43,525 bases of DNA. Origin: Planctomycetota bacterium (GTDB taxonomy: Bacteria > Planctomycetota > UBA11346). Under the pieces are notes generated by a model. The model did not search any database and was not told where the DNA came from. It saw nothing but the letters and a program-made list of their open reading frames with translations. The DNA lies in contig JAQIBG010000432.1 of NCBI GenBank assembly GCA_027859175.1, positions 1 through 43,525 of the forward strand. The letters are read 5' to 3'. Made by a program: the position numbers and the translations under genes. Positions 19,201 through 28,700 of this stretch are shown here, piece after piece; the first letter of the stretch is position 1, and every line of letters starts with the position of its first letter.

Positions 19201-21032
19201 GCGTTTATCCCGCAGCAACACGCCCGGGAACCCGCCTCGCCGTCCTTGACGCCCTTGGCGACACCGCCGCCATGCTCACCAAGCTTGGCTACACCACTGA
19301 AACCTGGGACGGCACCCCAAGCACCCTGCCGCTTGTGATCGGGCGCCGCCAACTGAGCGAGCACGATGTTCCCGCTGGTCTCGAGGCCCACCTCGCCGCC
19401 GGCGGACGCGCCATCATCATGGCGCAAGATCCCGAATGGATGCGGCACGCATGGGGTCTGCGCGTGGCCCATCATCAAGCGCGACGCATGTTCCCAGTCG
19501 ATACCGATCACCCGATCTCGGCCGGGCTCGACGAGCGCGACCTCTGGCTCTGGAACGGCCATTCGCGCCTGCTCGATCCGCGCCCCAACTACAATGACAC
19601 CAAGGGCTGGGCCAAAACGCCTGCCGGTCAACCTTACGCTGGCTGGCGCTGGGGCACCCGTCACAGCCTCAGTTCGGCGGCCATCGAAAAGCCGCACCAC
19701 ACTGGCTGGCGCCCGATTTTCGAGTGTGAGTTCGATCTTGCGTACAGCCCTCTACTCGAGCTCGATCACTTGGGCGGCAAGTTGATGCTGTGCACGCTCG
19801 ATCTTGAAGACCACAGTGCCGATCCCGTGGCCGAACTCTTGACCCATCGCATCGTCACCCATCTCGCCACCGCGCCGATACAGCAGGCGCGCACCACGGT
19901 CCTCCTCGGTAGCGATGATGATGCTGCCCTCCTGCAATCGATGGGCCTGCAATTCACGCGCAGCAAAGACTTGCCCGCCACAGGTTTGGCGATCATCGGC
20001 GACACCAATGTCAACGACGCCGCCCTGCGCCGCTTCGTTAATGAGGGTGGGCACGCTGTGATTCTGGCCCGCAGCACCGCACAAGGCCTGCTCGGCATGC
20101 ACCTGCAGCGGAAAAACAGCATCGGCAGCCTCAACGATCCAAGCTGGCCTGAAGCAGCCGGCCTGTCGGCCTCCGATTTGCGCTGGCGCAACCGAGAAGC
20201 ATCCTGGCTCCTGAGCAAGGGCGCAGAGGGCACCGAACTTGGCGCTGACGGCCTCCTGGCGCGGCAAGTAATTGGCACCGGCGTGGCGATCCACATGCAA
20301 ACCGACCCTCGTCAGCTCCCGGCCGACACGCAAACCTACTTCCGCTATACCCGCTGGCGCCAGACCCGCGCCCTCGCGCAGATCCTGACCAACTGCGGCG
20401 CAAGCTTCGCCGGCAACGCTGCCCTGCTGACCCAGCGCGATCTCGACCGCGTCAGCCTGGCTGATCACCCATGGCAAGCGCGACAGACCTTGATTATCGA
20501 AGCTGCGCCGCGCCCGCAAGACGGCCACGCCGACCCCGGCGTCACCGAAGCCGCCCAGGCCGCAGTGGCCGAAGCAGTCGGTAGCCCTGGCTGGCAAAAC
20601 GTCACCCTGCCATCTGCGATGGAAGAGCTCGGCCCCAGTTGGGCCGGCAAAGATGGCGAAGCGGTGTTCCGTTGCAGCATCGAACTCAACGCTGAGCAGG
20701 CCGCCCAAGACCACGTTCTGGTACTGGGTAAGATCGACGACTTCGACACCGTGTTCGTGAACGGCACGGCGGTCGGCAGCACCAACAAGTCGACCAAGAG
20801 TTGGTGGGCCCACCCCCGAGAATACCGCGTCGCGGCCAGCGCTCTGAAACCCGGCGTCAACCAAATCGCGATCCGCGTGTTCGATAATTTCGGCGGCGGC
20901 GGCGTCACCGGCGGCGGTCGCGACTTCGCCCTGCTGCCGGCAGCCAAACCAGAGAGCGTCGGCCTCTACCACGCCGACTACCGCGAAGACTTCAAGCTCG
21001 GTGACGACCCGTACCGCTACTATCGCTGGTAA
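16296..21032 (+). CDS. Very large secreted GH2-like glycoside hydrolase with N-terminal carbohydrate-binding-like and C-terminal jelly-roll domains
   Basis: Signal peptide MRLAITALILLSTCPLHA; GH2 sugar-binding-like RMWYRREITPPATWDGRRFELDLELVSTDARVYIDGALCGE; GH2 TIM-barrel-like RNEPSVVMWANTGNFF...MPFMPVEFGTP. Confidence 0.8.
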   Translation: MRLAITALILLSTCPLHAADQISIPGADFGPDAAEHWRGDWKLHRLSSEGELSFVAMQSSNTKGNTVLSTKIPVDPDWQRLRFTMRVRVHELTTGSEGWQNFRFNQRFTDAQGKHIGGYQGIAQVSEVGDWQEISAERDVPPDATQLDLSPGFYFATGRVDLDHVAITVLTTRPKPGDAVSSATLQTHWDQTPAVDLSVRRGEMVLNDCWQFSPAESDTPPSIGWGLIRVPGSWVSQGWPPVPATEQAPGSGPQWTGPLKDVSRMWYRREITPPATWDGRRFELDLELVSTDARVYIDGALCGEIHWPGGVIALDTLKPGVANRLDILVVAAAEEKQVANYMDGNDVTMSDAKLAAKGIIGNVIVRAVPQGERITSVFVQTSVQHGHLDLAIDTAEVSGPRRFAARMIDATGATARSFTGTTEVSNNQASIGWAWDDAHLWDIDDPHQYRLELDLLNTDGTVADTFVQRFGFREFHIKGKDFYLNNKRLRLRPVLGGLGGPLVPQQIDNAIDAILDQGFTFKEFWPGRSLERGSNSLEQQRVFAESASSKGLLISGIAPHLADLLRDNDCSDADRAQVRDRFAYTLRLLRNEPSVVMWANTGNFFPYTMDQDPRLIGRSDHGGYGAKPGQRHVLGAEMVASMAATDPTRPVFTHHGGSIGSVHTLNMYLCLIPIQERIEWLEAYYNEGNMPFMPVEFGTPLHTTWHRGRAGFASAITSEPLVSEFAARDLGRTAYAIERKELRATIRTKFSKDQVYGNMHGSINQEPALLAQIAEHSALTWRHWRTWGITGGMIPWANGHGWRTADGDKQIELRPYVVGQRGTYTSTLRQSKLFPFGLPGKERTIAGDALVANNTATLAWIAGRDGNDERDRRGFSDRSHHYSGGDTLSKQLVFINDTRHSQTVSYQWRVELAGAVIATGEDQLEIGSADDRLVAIDVPLPVTNARSDGTISLTATIGNAKHEDQFAFRVYPAATRPGTRLAVLDALGDTAAMLTKLGYTTETWDGTPSTLPLVIGRRQLSEHDVPAGLEAHLAAGGRAIIMAQDPEWMRHAWGLRVAHHQARRMFPVDTDHPISAGLDERDLWLWNGHSRLLDPRPNYNDTKGWAKTPAGQPYAGWRWGTRHSLSSAAIEKPHHTGWRPIFECEFDLAYSPLLELDHLGGKLMLCTLDLEDHSADPVAELLTHRIVTHLATAPIQQARTTVLLGSDDDAALLQSMGLQFTRSKDLPATGLAIIGDTNVNDAALRRFVNEGGHAVILARSTAQGLLGMHLQRKNSIGSLNDPSWPEAAGLSASDLRWRNREASWLLSKGAEGTELGADGLLARQVIGTGVAIHMQTDPRQLPADTQTYFRYTRWRQTRALAQILTNCGASFAGNAALLTQRDLDRVSLADHPWQARQTLIIEAAPRPQDGHADPGVTEAAQAAVAEAVGSPGWQNVTLPSAMEELGPSWAGKDGEAVFRCSIELNAEQAAQDHVLVLGKIDDFDTVFVNGTAVGSTNKSTKSWWAHPREYRVAASALKPGVNQIAIRVFDNFGGGGVTGGGRDFALLPAAKPESVGLYHADYREDFKLGDDPYRYYRW

Positions 21033-21072
21033 GCAAACGCAGCCCAAGTCATTCGGGAAACCGCTGACGATA

Positions 21073-21109
21073 ACTGACAAGGCAGGCCACTACGGCCTGC
21101 CTTGTCAGT
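21073..21109. terminator. Strong hairpin between convergent genes (bidirectional terminator candidate)
   Basis: Perfect 16-bp stem ACTGACAAGGCAGGCC / GGCCTGCCTTGTCAGT with ACTAC loop. Confidence 0.75.
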
Positions 21110-21144
21110 GTACATCGCGCTCACTCAGCGCTCGCAAGCTCTCC

Positions 21145-23454
21145 TCAGGGCGTCATCTCACGCTGCTCGCGCTGCCACAAGAAGAGCGAGGGCACCGGTG
21201 GCACCGGGGCTGCGATGTCATTGGGCAACGGCACCGCCTCCATCTCGCGGGGCACACCAATCCACAACTCATTGGCCGTGCCACTCAGGCCGCCGCCGCC
21301 GAAGGCATCCCACACGCGGATCGCGATGGTGTTGCCCGTGGCCCGCAGCAGACCAGCCGGCACCGTGTAGGTGCGCGGAGCGCTCCAGGCGTCGGGGCCC
21401 GCGGTGGCGCCTACCTGCTGACCGTTAATCCACACCTCATCGTGGTCGTCAACCGCACCCAAAGACAGGCTTACTGCCGTCGCGAGTTGCTCAGCATCCA
21501 GGTCAAACTGGCGACGAATCACTACTTCACCATCGCGGTGATTGAAATCGAGCGGCTCACGATTGAACATACTCGGCATCGCCATCACCGGCCACTGAGT
21601 ATCGTCAACCCCCTCGCCCATGAGCGCGCGAGCAGCATCACTCAAGCCGGGGTCAGCATGACGCTTGCCGCCAGAAGGCGAGGGCGGCAAATCCTGAACA
21701 ACCTGCACCCGCCAGTCACCGACCAGCGCTACGGTTCCGGCAATCGTCGCCCCTGCGCGCGTCGGCACTGCGGCAATGCTCTCATTGCTACGGTTGACCT
21801 TCGGCTGGGCACCGGTGAACAGCGAGCCCTGCGGCGCACCATAGAAGCGGTTATTGATGAAACTGACCTCGGTGGGCTCGCCGTGCGGAAACAGCACCGC
21901 GCCGCTGAGCAATTCTGGCTGCGCATGGCCATATTGCTCAAGCGCCATCCACCGCTTACGCAGATGTGGCGCGCGCAGCACAAATACATTATCGCGCACC
22001 ACGCTGCCTTCGCTACCACGTCGGATAACCGCCGCAAAGCTCTGCTTCACATCAAAAACGTTATACACCACAAGGCTGTCGCGGGTCGCGCCACCACCGA
22101 GCATCAGGCCATCAAAATCGCTGAATATTTGGTTGTTATAGAAGCTCAGGCGCGGCCCAGCCGGGCAGTGCATATCGCCATCCAAACGCGGCGTATAGAT
22201 GCCATGACCATACGAACCACGCTTCTTCTCGTCAGCGGCGGCATCTGGGCCAACACCGCTATCCACGTGGCATTGTTCAAATAGCACCTCGTAGGGCCAG
22301 TTCAGATGGAAATTAATGTCGATATTTTCCAAGAAGCATTTGCGAAACACCAAGCCATTGGATGTCATCGAAATGCTCAAGTGGCGCAAGCGCGTCGCGC
22401 GCACGTTTTCGATCACGCCATCGCAAGCAAAGCCAAAGCCAAAGTAGGCCCGGGCACCACCGGCTGAACGCGACGAGTCCAGTACACAATCGCGCATCTC
22501 AAACTGCCAACAGCGGTCCCACGACACTGGATAGTTACCTATATTCAGCACCGTCACGCCGCTTGCCCAGCAGCCACGGGTGCGCGCAAAGCTCAGGCCA
22601 TGAATGCCCTTATCGGCAATCGACTGATCAATGGTCAGATCTTCCACCCCACTACCCTGGAGAAGGTTCGGCACATGCATCAACTTGGGCGTCTGATCAA
22701 GCGCCAGATCGAGCCGAATCGGCTGAGCCACCGTAATCGTAGCGCCATCAACCGCGGTCACCTCCAGATACTGCCAGCTATAGATAGACCCATAACTGCC
22801 GTCACCGGCCTGCTTCTGTAAGTTGGGCGCCAGCGTTGCTACCACGTCGCTCGGCGGCGTCGCCGCCAGCACCACCACGTCGCCCAGCTTGACTCTTCCG
22901 GCATCCTTCTCGCGCAGCACCATGCTGGTATCGCCGCGACTGATCGCCTCGGCCGGGTACACATCGTAATTGCGCCGAACCTTATCGCCCACCACTTCAA
23001 TCATGGTGACGGTTCGCGCCCCATCGCGCAGGTCTTGCCCCTGGAAGCGTGGAATCAACCGAGTCCGCTCGCGGTCCTCGCCGCGCAGGGCGACGCCGCC
23101 GCGAGTAATCCGAATTGGGCTATCGATCAGATAATCGCCCACCGGCAACAGCACCGCGCCGCCACCCTTGGCCACCGCCACCGCAATCGCGGCCTGAATT
23201 GCCGCCGAGTCGTCTTTGTCATCATTGGGCACCGCGCCGAAGTCAGTGGCCTTAGCCACCACCGGGAGCTCAGGGATGCCACCTGGGATGCCTGCGCGCG
23301 AGAAATCGGGGTAAACTTGGCCGTCGGGTCCAAGCAGGTCGGCAGCTGTGACCGTTTCGACCGCAGGCAGCAGCGCCGCACCGGCCAGGGCTGCCGCCAG
23401 CACCAGGACGCGTGGCGCGCTCACTCGAAGGCATTGCGTTGAAATCGGGTTCAT
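21145..23454 (-). CDS. Secreted Pectate_lyase_3 / beta-helix protein with C-terminal jelly-roll module
   Basis: Start at MNPISTQCLRV (signal peptide, AGGAT upstream); ATDFGAVPNDDKDDSAAIQAAIAVAVAKGGGAVLLPVGDYLIDSPIRI is the classic Pectate_lyase_3 N-motif. Confidence 0.85.
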   Translation of the reverse strand: MNPISTQCLRVSAPRVLVLAAALAGAALLPAVETVTAADLLGPDGQVYPDFSRAGIPGGIPELPVVAKATDFGAVPNDDKDDSAAIQAAIAVAVAKGGGAVLLPVGDYLIDSPIRITRGGVALRGEDRERTRLIPRFQGQDLRDGARTVTMIEVVGDKVRRNYDVYPAEAISRGDTSMVLREKDAGRVKLGDVVVLAATPPSDVVATLAPNLQKQAGDGSYGSIYSWQYLEVTAVDGATITVAQPIRLDLALDQTPKLMHVPNLLQGSGVEDLTIDQSIADKGIHGLSFARTRGCWASGVTVLNIGNYPVSWDRCWQFEMRDCVLDSSRSAGGARAYFGFGFACDGVIENVRATRLRHLSISMTSNGLVFRKCFLENIDINFHLNWPYEVLFEQCHVDSGVGPDAAADEKKRGSYGHGIYTPRLDGDMHCPAGPRLSFYNNQIFSDFDGLMLGGGATRDSLVVYNVFDVKQSFAAVIRRGSEGSVVRDNVFVLRAPHLRKRWMALEQYGHAQPELLSGAVLFPHGEPTEVSFINNRFYGAPQGSLFTGAQPKVNRSNESIAAVPTRAGATIAGTVALVGDWRVQVVQDLPPSPSGGKRHADPGLSDAARALMGEGVDDTQWPVMAMPSMFNREPLDFNHRDGEVVIRRQFDLDAEQLATAVSLSLGAVDDHDEVWINGQQVGATAGPDAWSAPRTYTVPAGLLRATGNTIAIRVWDAFGGGGLSGTANELWIGVPREMEAVPLPNDIAAPVPPVPSLFLWQREQREMTP

Positions 23455-23549
23455 GATGGGTATCCTGTGTCTGTTTATAGGCCTGCGAAGCAGGATGGTG
23501 TTATGGCTGTACCCGACAGGCACAGAACCATGAATTGGTGGTCTTTATT

Positions 23550-23559
23550 TTACCTGTAA
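23550..23559. promoter_or_regulatory. Candidate LacI-2-type site TTACCTGTAA upstream of beta-helix lyase gene
   Basis: TTAC-N2-GTAA as in TTACGCGTAA at 15230-15239. Confidence 0.35.
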
Positions 23560-23739
23560 CACAATACGACGGAGAACGCGCGGCGTTGAATGAGCATCAA
23601 TGGACGATATCCATAATATATTCTAAGTTTTTTATATGAAACAATTTATGGATAATCATGCAGACCCTAACACCCCGCTAGGTTTACGAACAACCCGCCT
23701 GACGAGTATCAGAACGCCAAATTCCCCTGTACTTTAAAG

Positions 23740-23749
23740 TTACCTGTTA
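23740..23749. promoter_or_regulatory. Candidate LacI-2-type site TTACCTGTTA upstream of pseudopilin 3
   Basis: One mismatch to TTACCTGTAA at 23550; adjoins a perfect ACTTTAAAGT palindrome (23731-23740). Confidence 0.3.
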
Positions 23750-23893
23750 TAGTATTCACGCAACAAACGCAGCCACCGCTCCAGAGCAACTGCTGACATG
23801 CACCAGCCTGTAGCTCAATACGGCACCGTGTGCCAGACCGCAAAGTCGGATAAGCGCCTCATTCAGTCTCAGACCAAACCACCAGGAAGCCTC

Positions 23894-24676
23894 ATGCAAC
23901 GACGCGCCTTTACCCTGATCGAACTTCTCGTGGTCGTCTCCATTATTGCCGTCTTGGCCGCACTCCTGCTACCTGCCGTGGGCATGGCTCGTGACGGCGC
24001 CCGCAGCGCGCAATGCTTCTCAAACCTGCGCCAACTCGGCCTCGGCATCATCAGCTATACCGACAGCTGGCATGGCATGCTGCCACCCGATCGCCGTTTC
24101 CTGCCTGGCAACTCTGAACTCACCTGGGATTCCCACCTCGTGGCCTCAGAATTGTATGATTTCAACAGCAACACCAGCGTCAGCAACGCCTTCAACTGGG
24201 CCGCACGCGGCAATCGCTCGCGCGGCGTATTTTCATGCCCATCAAGCCCTTCAAGCATCACAATCTGGCACAGCAACTCGGAATACGGCCTCAACTCCGT
24301 GCTGTGCCCGTACGTCAACTGGAACCCCAGCAACAGCACCAACCAACCCTATGGAGTCGAACGGGTCACCCAGATCGCAACCGTAGCTCGGTCAACCGAA
24401 ACCTACCTCATCGGCGATGCCACCAACATCCGCAATGAGAGCGGCACTATGAAGTACTATACCACCTCTGGCCTGCCCACAGGGCTGCTCAAGAACGACC
24501 CGCCGAGCCCAAGCAACGGCATCGACCTCCGCCACCGCGGCGGCGTCAATATCACCTTCGTTGACGGCCACGTTGAGCGTGTCAATAAAAAGGACCTCCC
24601 GATATCCGACGTCACCGGCGAGCACTGGAGCTACCACCCACAGCGCAGCCCCTGGGCCGCCCAGCCAATCGATTAA
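23894..24676 (+). CDS. Prepilin-type N-terminal cleavage/methylation domain protein (pseudopilin 3)
   Basis: [49 protein letters not shown] with AGGAAG Shine-Dalgarno; C-terminal [17 protein letters not shown]. Confidence 0.93.
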   Translation: MQRRAFTLIELLVVVSIIAVLAALLLPAVGMARDGARSAQCFSNLRQLGLGIISYTDSWHGMLPPDRRFLPGNSELTWDSHLVASELYDFNSNTSVSNAFNWAARGNRSRGVFSCPSSPSSITIWHSNSEYGLNSVLCPYVNWNPSNSTNQPYGVERVTQIATVARSTETYLIGDATNIRNESGTMKYYTTSGLPTGLLKNDPPSPSNGIDLRHRGGVNITFVDGHVERVNKKDLPISDVTGEHWSYHPQRSPWAAQPID

Positions 24677-24692
24677 AGCCCGGCCGCAGCGC

Positions 24693-25523
24693 CTACTCGC
24701 GCGGCTGCAGCAGAATCCCGGGGATATCCTGGCTCTTCTCTTCCTTTTTGCCGTCCGAGTTGACCTCTTGGGTCAGTCGCGAAAAGCGCATAGCGGTGGT
24801 CTGTTTGCATTTTTCGCAGCACAAGACTTCGGCTTTGACATGCGGATAGGCACGTCCCTTCTGCGGCGGCAAGGCCAACAACTCGGCATGGCTGACACTC
24901 TCCACAGGCCGAGTCAAAAACTCCGGATCAATCTTGAGACGGCATTCTTCGGCGGTCCCGCACCATTTCCCGCAGTCCTCGCAATACACCTCGCGCGAAA
25001 TCGCTGCTGCCGTAAATAGTGTCACGCCACCCACAATAATACCGGCCTCAACCAGCCACATCAGCCACAACACAAAGCCAGACGGGGTCGCGCCAAATAC
25101 CGCATACCAGCCTTCAGCAGCGATCTCACCAGCCACCCCCCACATCGCGCCAGGGCTCAGCAATATTTCTGCCTGAGCAACATGCTGCCCTCCAGAGGCA
25201 TAACGGTTGATCAAGGCGTGCTCAAACTCAGCCCAGCTGAAGTATAAGGCCACCAAGCCTGCGCCAAGACCAGCCAGCCATAAGAAGCGCTCACTCCGGC
25301 ACCGCGCAAAGCGAGCAATGAGCGCAAGTCCAAATCCGTTCACGAATACGTAACCAAGCAAAATCAGCACAGTCAGATAACCAACGATGGGCGAGTACAC
25401 CGCAATATACCCATAAATCAGACTGGTAACAAACAGCAAGGGCACACCCAGAACGGGCACCAACAAGGGCGCAGACCCCATTTTACCAGAATGCTGGTAC
25501 AGCAGCGGTGATTCTTCGGTCAT
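24693..25523 (-). CDS. Multi-pass membrane protein with two CxxC pairs in its C-terminal cytoplasmic or periplasmic part
   Basis: Start at MTEESPLLYQ with AGGAG upstream; several hydrophobic segments; YCEDCGKWCG and LCCEKCKQT zinc-ribbon-like motifs. Confidence 0.65.
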   Translation of the reverse strand: MTEESPLLYQHSGKMGSAPLLVPVLGVPLLFVTSLIYGYIAVYSPIVGYLTVLILLGYVFVNGFGLALIARFARCRSERFLWLAGLGAGLVALYFSWAEFEHALINRYASGGQHVAQAEILLSPGAMWGVAGEIAAEGWYAVFGATPSGFVLWLMWLVEAGIIVGGVTLFTAAAISREVYCEDCGKWCGTAEECRLKIDPEFLTRPVESVSHAELLALPPQKGRAYPHVKAEVLCCEKCKQTTAMRFSRLTQEVNSDGKKEEKSQDIPGILLQPRE

Positions 25524-25747
25524 GGTCGGGCTCCTGTGTTGCACCGAGCATGCAGGGTCAGCACCTGCCCGCGCTACTCGGCAGCACCGCCTGTGCGCGG
25601 CAGTATCAGTCACCGCCTACACCCCCAGTTACAGAACGGACAAGCCCCGCCGAATCATGCATGTAATCCATGCATTGTGGGCGAGCACGAGCACCAGCAT
25701 CTGCGCGCGCGCTCGCCCACCGTTGGCAGCATCAAAGCCACTTCCCT

Positions 25748-28700
25748 TCAGCGCGAAGACGTAGCGAGCGGCAGGGCTTCAGGAATCGCATAGCGCAAAT
25801 GACCACTCACTGGCAGGCGCCCATCCGCCCCCAACGGAACCCGGCGGCCAAAGAAGTCCAGGCAGACAGCCGAACCCAAAATGGCCGGCGCCGCGATATC
25901 CTCAGGCACAGCAGCCGTCGACCAGTAGGCCACCACCGGATGGCCGTCGGCCCGGTCAAATCGGAATACGTGCACGTCCTTGTCATCGGGGGCGAGGTCC
26001 TTGCCGAATTGGGCATTGCCCAACACGCGGTCCCAGGTCGCAATCATCGGGACGGTCACCAGCGGCCGACCGTCAAATCCAAACAGCAACGAAAAGTTTT
26101 GATGCCCTGGGTATTCCCTGGGAACGGCATTATAAAAATAATAGCGCTGCATACCAGACGCCTGACGTGCGATCAAGCCCTGCGCCAGGATCATTGCGTC
26201 GGCGAAACCAGCAACGCCATCAGCCAAATCCTTGATGCCCGATTCCGAGTCATAGATCGGCAGGTCCGCTCGTCCTAACTCGGGCAGCGTCCTCGCCAGA
26301 TAATCTTGGGTAAAGGAGAATGCCGCCAGCCCCTGCCCGGCGAAGTTGGCCCCGCCGTAGGCATGGTAGCTGATCGCGTCGCATGAATCAGCAATGCCAT
26401 GCCGCTGCATGCTGCGCACGGTAAACGAAGGATGCCCTGCACAGGCCCCGATGACTACTGTCGCGTCTGGGTCCCCCTGCTTGATGATCGGATACGCAAT
26501 CCGCACCAGATCGGCATAAATCTCTTCGAGACTCCGTGGATCGGTGGGTGCCTTTTGCATCCAATGCCCATTGGGCTCATTCCAAATCTCATAATAATCT
26601 ACCTGATCACCACAGGCGGCAACCACTGCGCGGATATACGCTGCCCAATCGGCCAGGTCATTCGGTGGAAACTTCTGTGCTGCATGCCAGCCTTGACGCA
26701 TGTTTTGCGGCGCGCTGGAGGCCCAGTCTGGCGTGCCACTGAGCACCAGCATCGGCTCGATGCCGGCCGCGCGGTACACCTCGAGGTCTGACACTGGAAA
26801 GGCAAAGGGATCGCCTTGGTTGGGCTGGGCCGTGGCCCAATCCGCATCCCACAAGCGGACGTGCTTGATTCCGAGCGAGGAGATCAGTTCGACCTGCTGG
26901 CGCGTATTCAGCCGACCAAGATGCGTCCCAAGAAAGCCATTGCGCTGCATGGTAGGGTCAGCCGGCAGGATCACTGCCAAGTCATCGCCCACGACCGCTA
27001 CCGTTTCCCCTTGGGCAACAGCACTGACATGAAACCAGCCTAGCGGCAAGGCATCCAGGGCCACATCCACCGTGTGCGGCCAGGGCCCAATCCCCTTCTG
27101 CACCGGCACCTGCAACACGCTGCTGCCCTGTTCATCGCATACGTCCAAGGTGAGGGTCGTTCCATCCGACAAGCCAGCGGTCACCACCTGAGCGAGCACC
27201 GGCTCACCGAGAACTGCAACCGCCTCGCACTGTGACGATCCCACCCCAAGCCTGATTCCAACTTCCGGCACCGCTGCTGTATCCACCGTTCCCTCGCAAA
27301 ACGCGACCGAACTGATCGTAGCAGCTGCATGCCCCCGATGACGCAAACGGAGACCGAAGTGCTCCTCGGGCCGCGCCACCATGCCCTGCTCCGGGGTCAG
27401 CAAACGGTAGACGTGCTCGGCCACACCATCGACAAAGGTCAGCGGAAACACCTCGGTGTCGACCGCGGCCATGCCAGGACGAATCAGAATGGCATCGATA
27501 TCACCGGCCTCAGCCGCACCCTGAACCCTGATCGTGTAGCTGCGCCCATACTGGCACACCAGCGGCGAGGCACTGGTCAACAAGGAGCGCTCGCCAGCAG
27601 GCAACTGCAATCCAGCGTCCCCAAGCGCAACCTGCAGATTGCGGGCCTGCGGCGCCGTTGCCCCAGCCTCTCGCTTCGGATAGCGCAAGGTCCAATTCAG
27701 GTCGTCCAGTTGGAAGGCGCCATTTCGCAGCAACTCACCGCGCTCGGGCGTGGTCACCGCGGGGAGCTCGAAGGTCGGCAGCTCGCTGATTGTGACCTCG
27801 CGTATCTGGAAACGCCCAACACCACTGAAGGTCAACTGGAGACGGTGCTCCCCGCCGCGCGCGCGAACCTGCACCGAGTGCACAGCCCAGTCTCGATGCA
27901 GCGGCCATTGAATCGGACGGAAATCGCGTGAGTCCATCCGGGCTCCGACTTGCTCAACTTGGCCAACAATACGCGCCATGATATCGAAGCGGTACACCAT
28001 TCCTGGCCGCATCGACACCTTGTCGCGCAGAAACAGCCGAGCGCGACTTTGCACATCCACCGATAGCACCGATCCCGCGGTCTGGTCTTCGAGGGCGAGA
28101 ATGCCCGTGGCATCACCCTTGAGCCTGTCGGTCCACACAGAATCCGCCGTTGTCGCTAAATCGGCGCTGGCCTGTGACACCAGCAGCCCCCGCGCCGGGC
28201 CCGCTTCAGGGGCGCGCATTACACCGTCGGCAGCACCACGCTGACCCGCCTGGGCCGCCGCTTCCTGGATCGCCGCACCCGCTGCCTTGGCCCCAGTAAA
28301 CACCGTCAAGTGTTTGAATTCGGCCTCGGTTGCGCCACGCACCGCCACGCCGACGTAGTCAATGCTGTCCAAAGGAATTTTCAGATCGCGCTCAACCGGA
28401 TCGCAGCCCGCAACCACCAAACTTACCCGCTTGGCGTCGCAATCGATGCGCATCGTGATATCGAACGGCTGATCCACATTCGGCAGAGCAAACCGCACGG
28501 CCGGGTTGTGTTGGTCTACCGCTTCCTTGTCCAGCCCGCTGTATTGGATAATTGAATTGCGCCCGATACCGGTCCACACCCCGCCAACAACCAAACTGTC
28601 GGGGCTCGCACTCGAGCCAAAGCTCACAAACATCAGACGATGACGACCCTCCACGTGCTGAGCCGACACCCGGATCGCAACAACCTTCTCAGGGGCAGCC

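Noticed and set aside
19752-21080. 442-aa minus-strand ORF opposite the GH2-like gene
   Set aside because: Antisense frame of a well-supported coding gene; low-complexity composition typical of high-GC shadow ORFs and no recognisable motif
21001-22284. 427-aa plus-strand ORF
   Set aside because: Runs through the 21073-21109 hairpin and antisense to the beta-helix lyase; His/Arg-rich shadow frame
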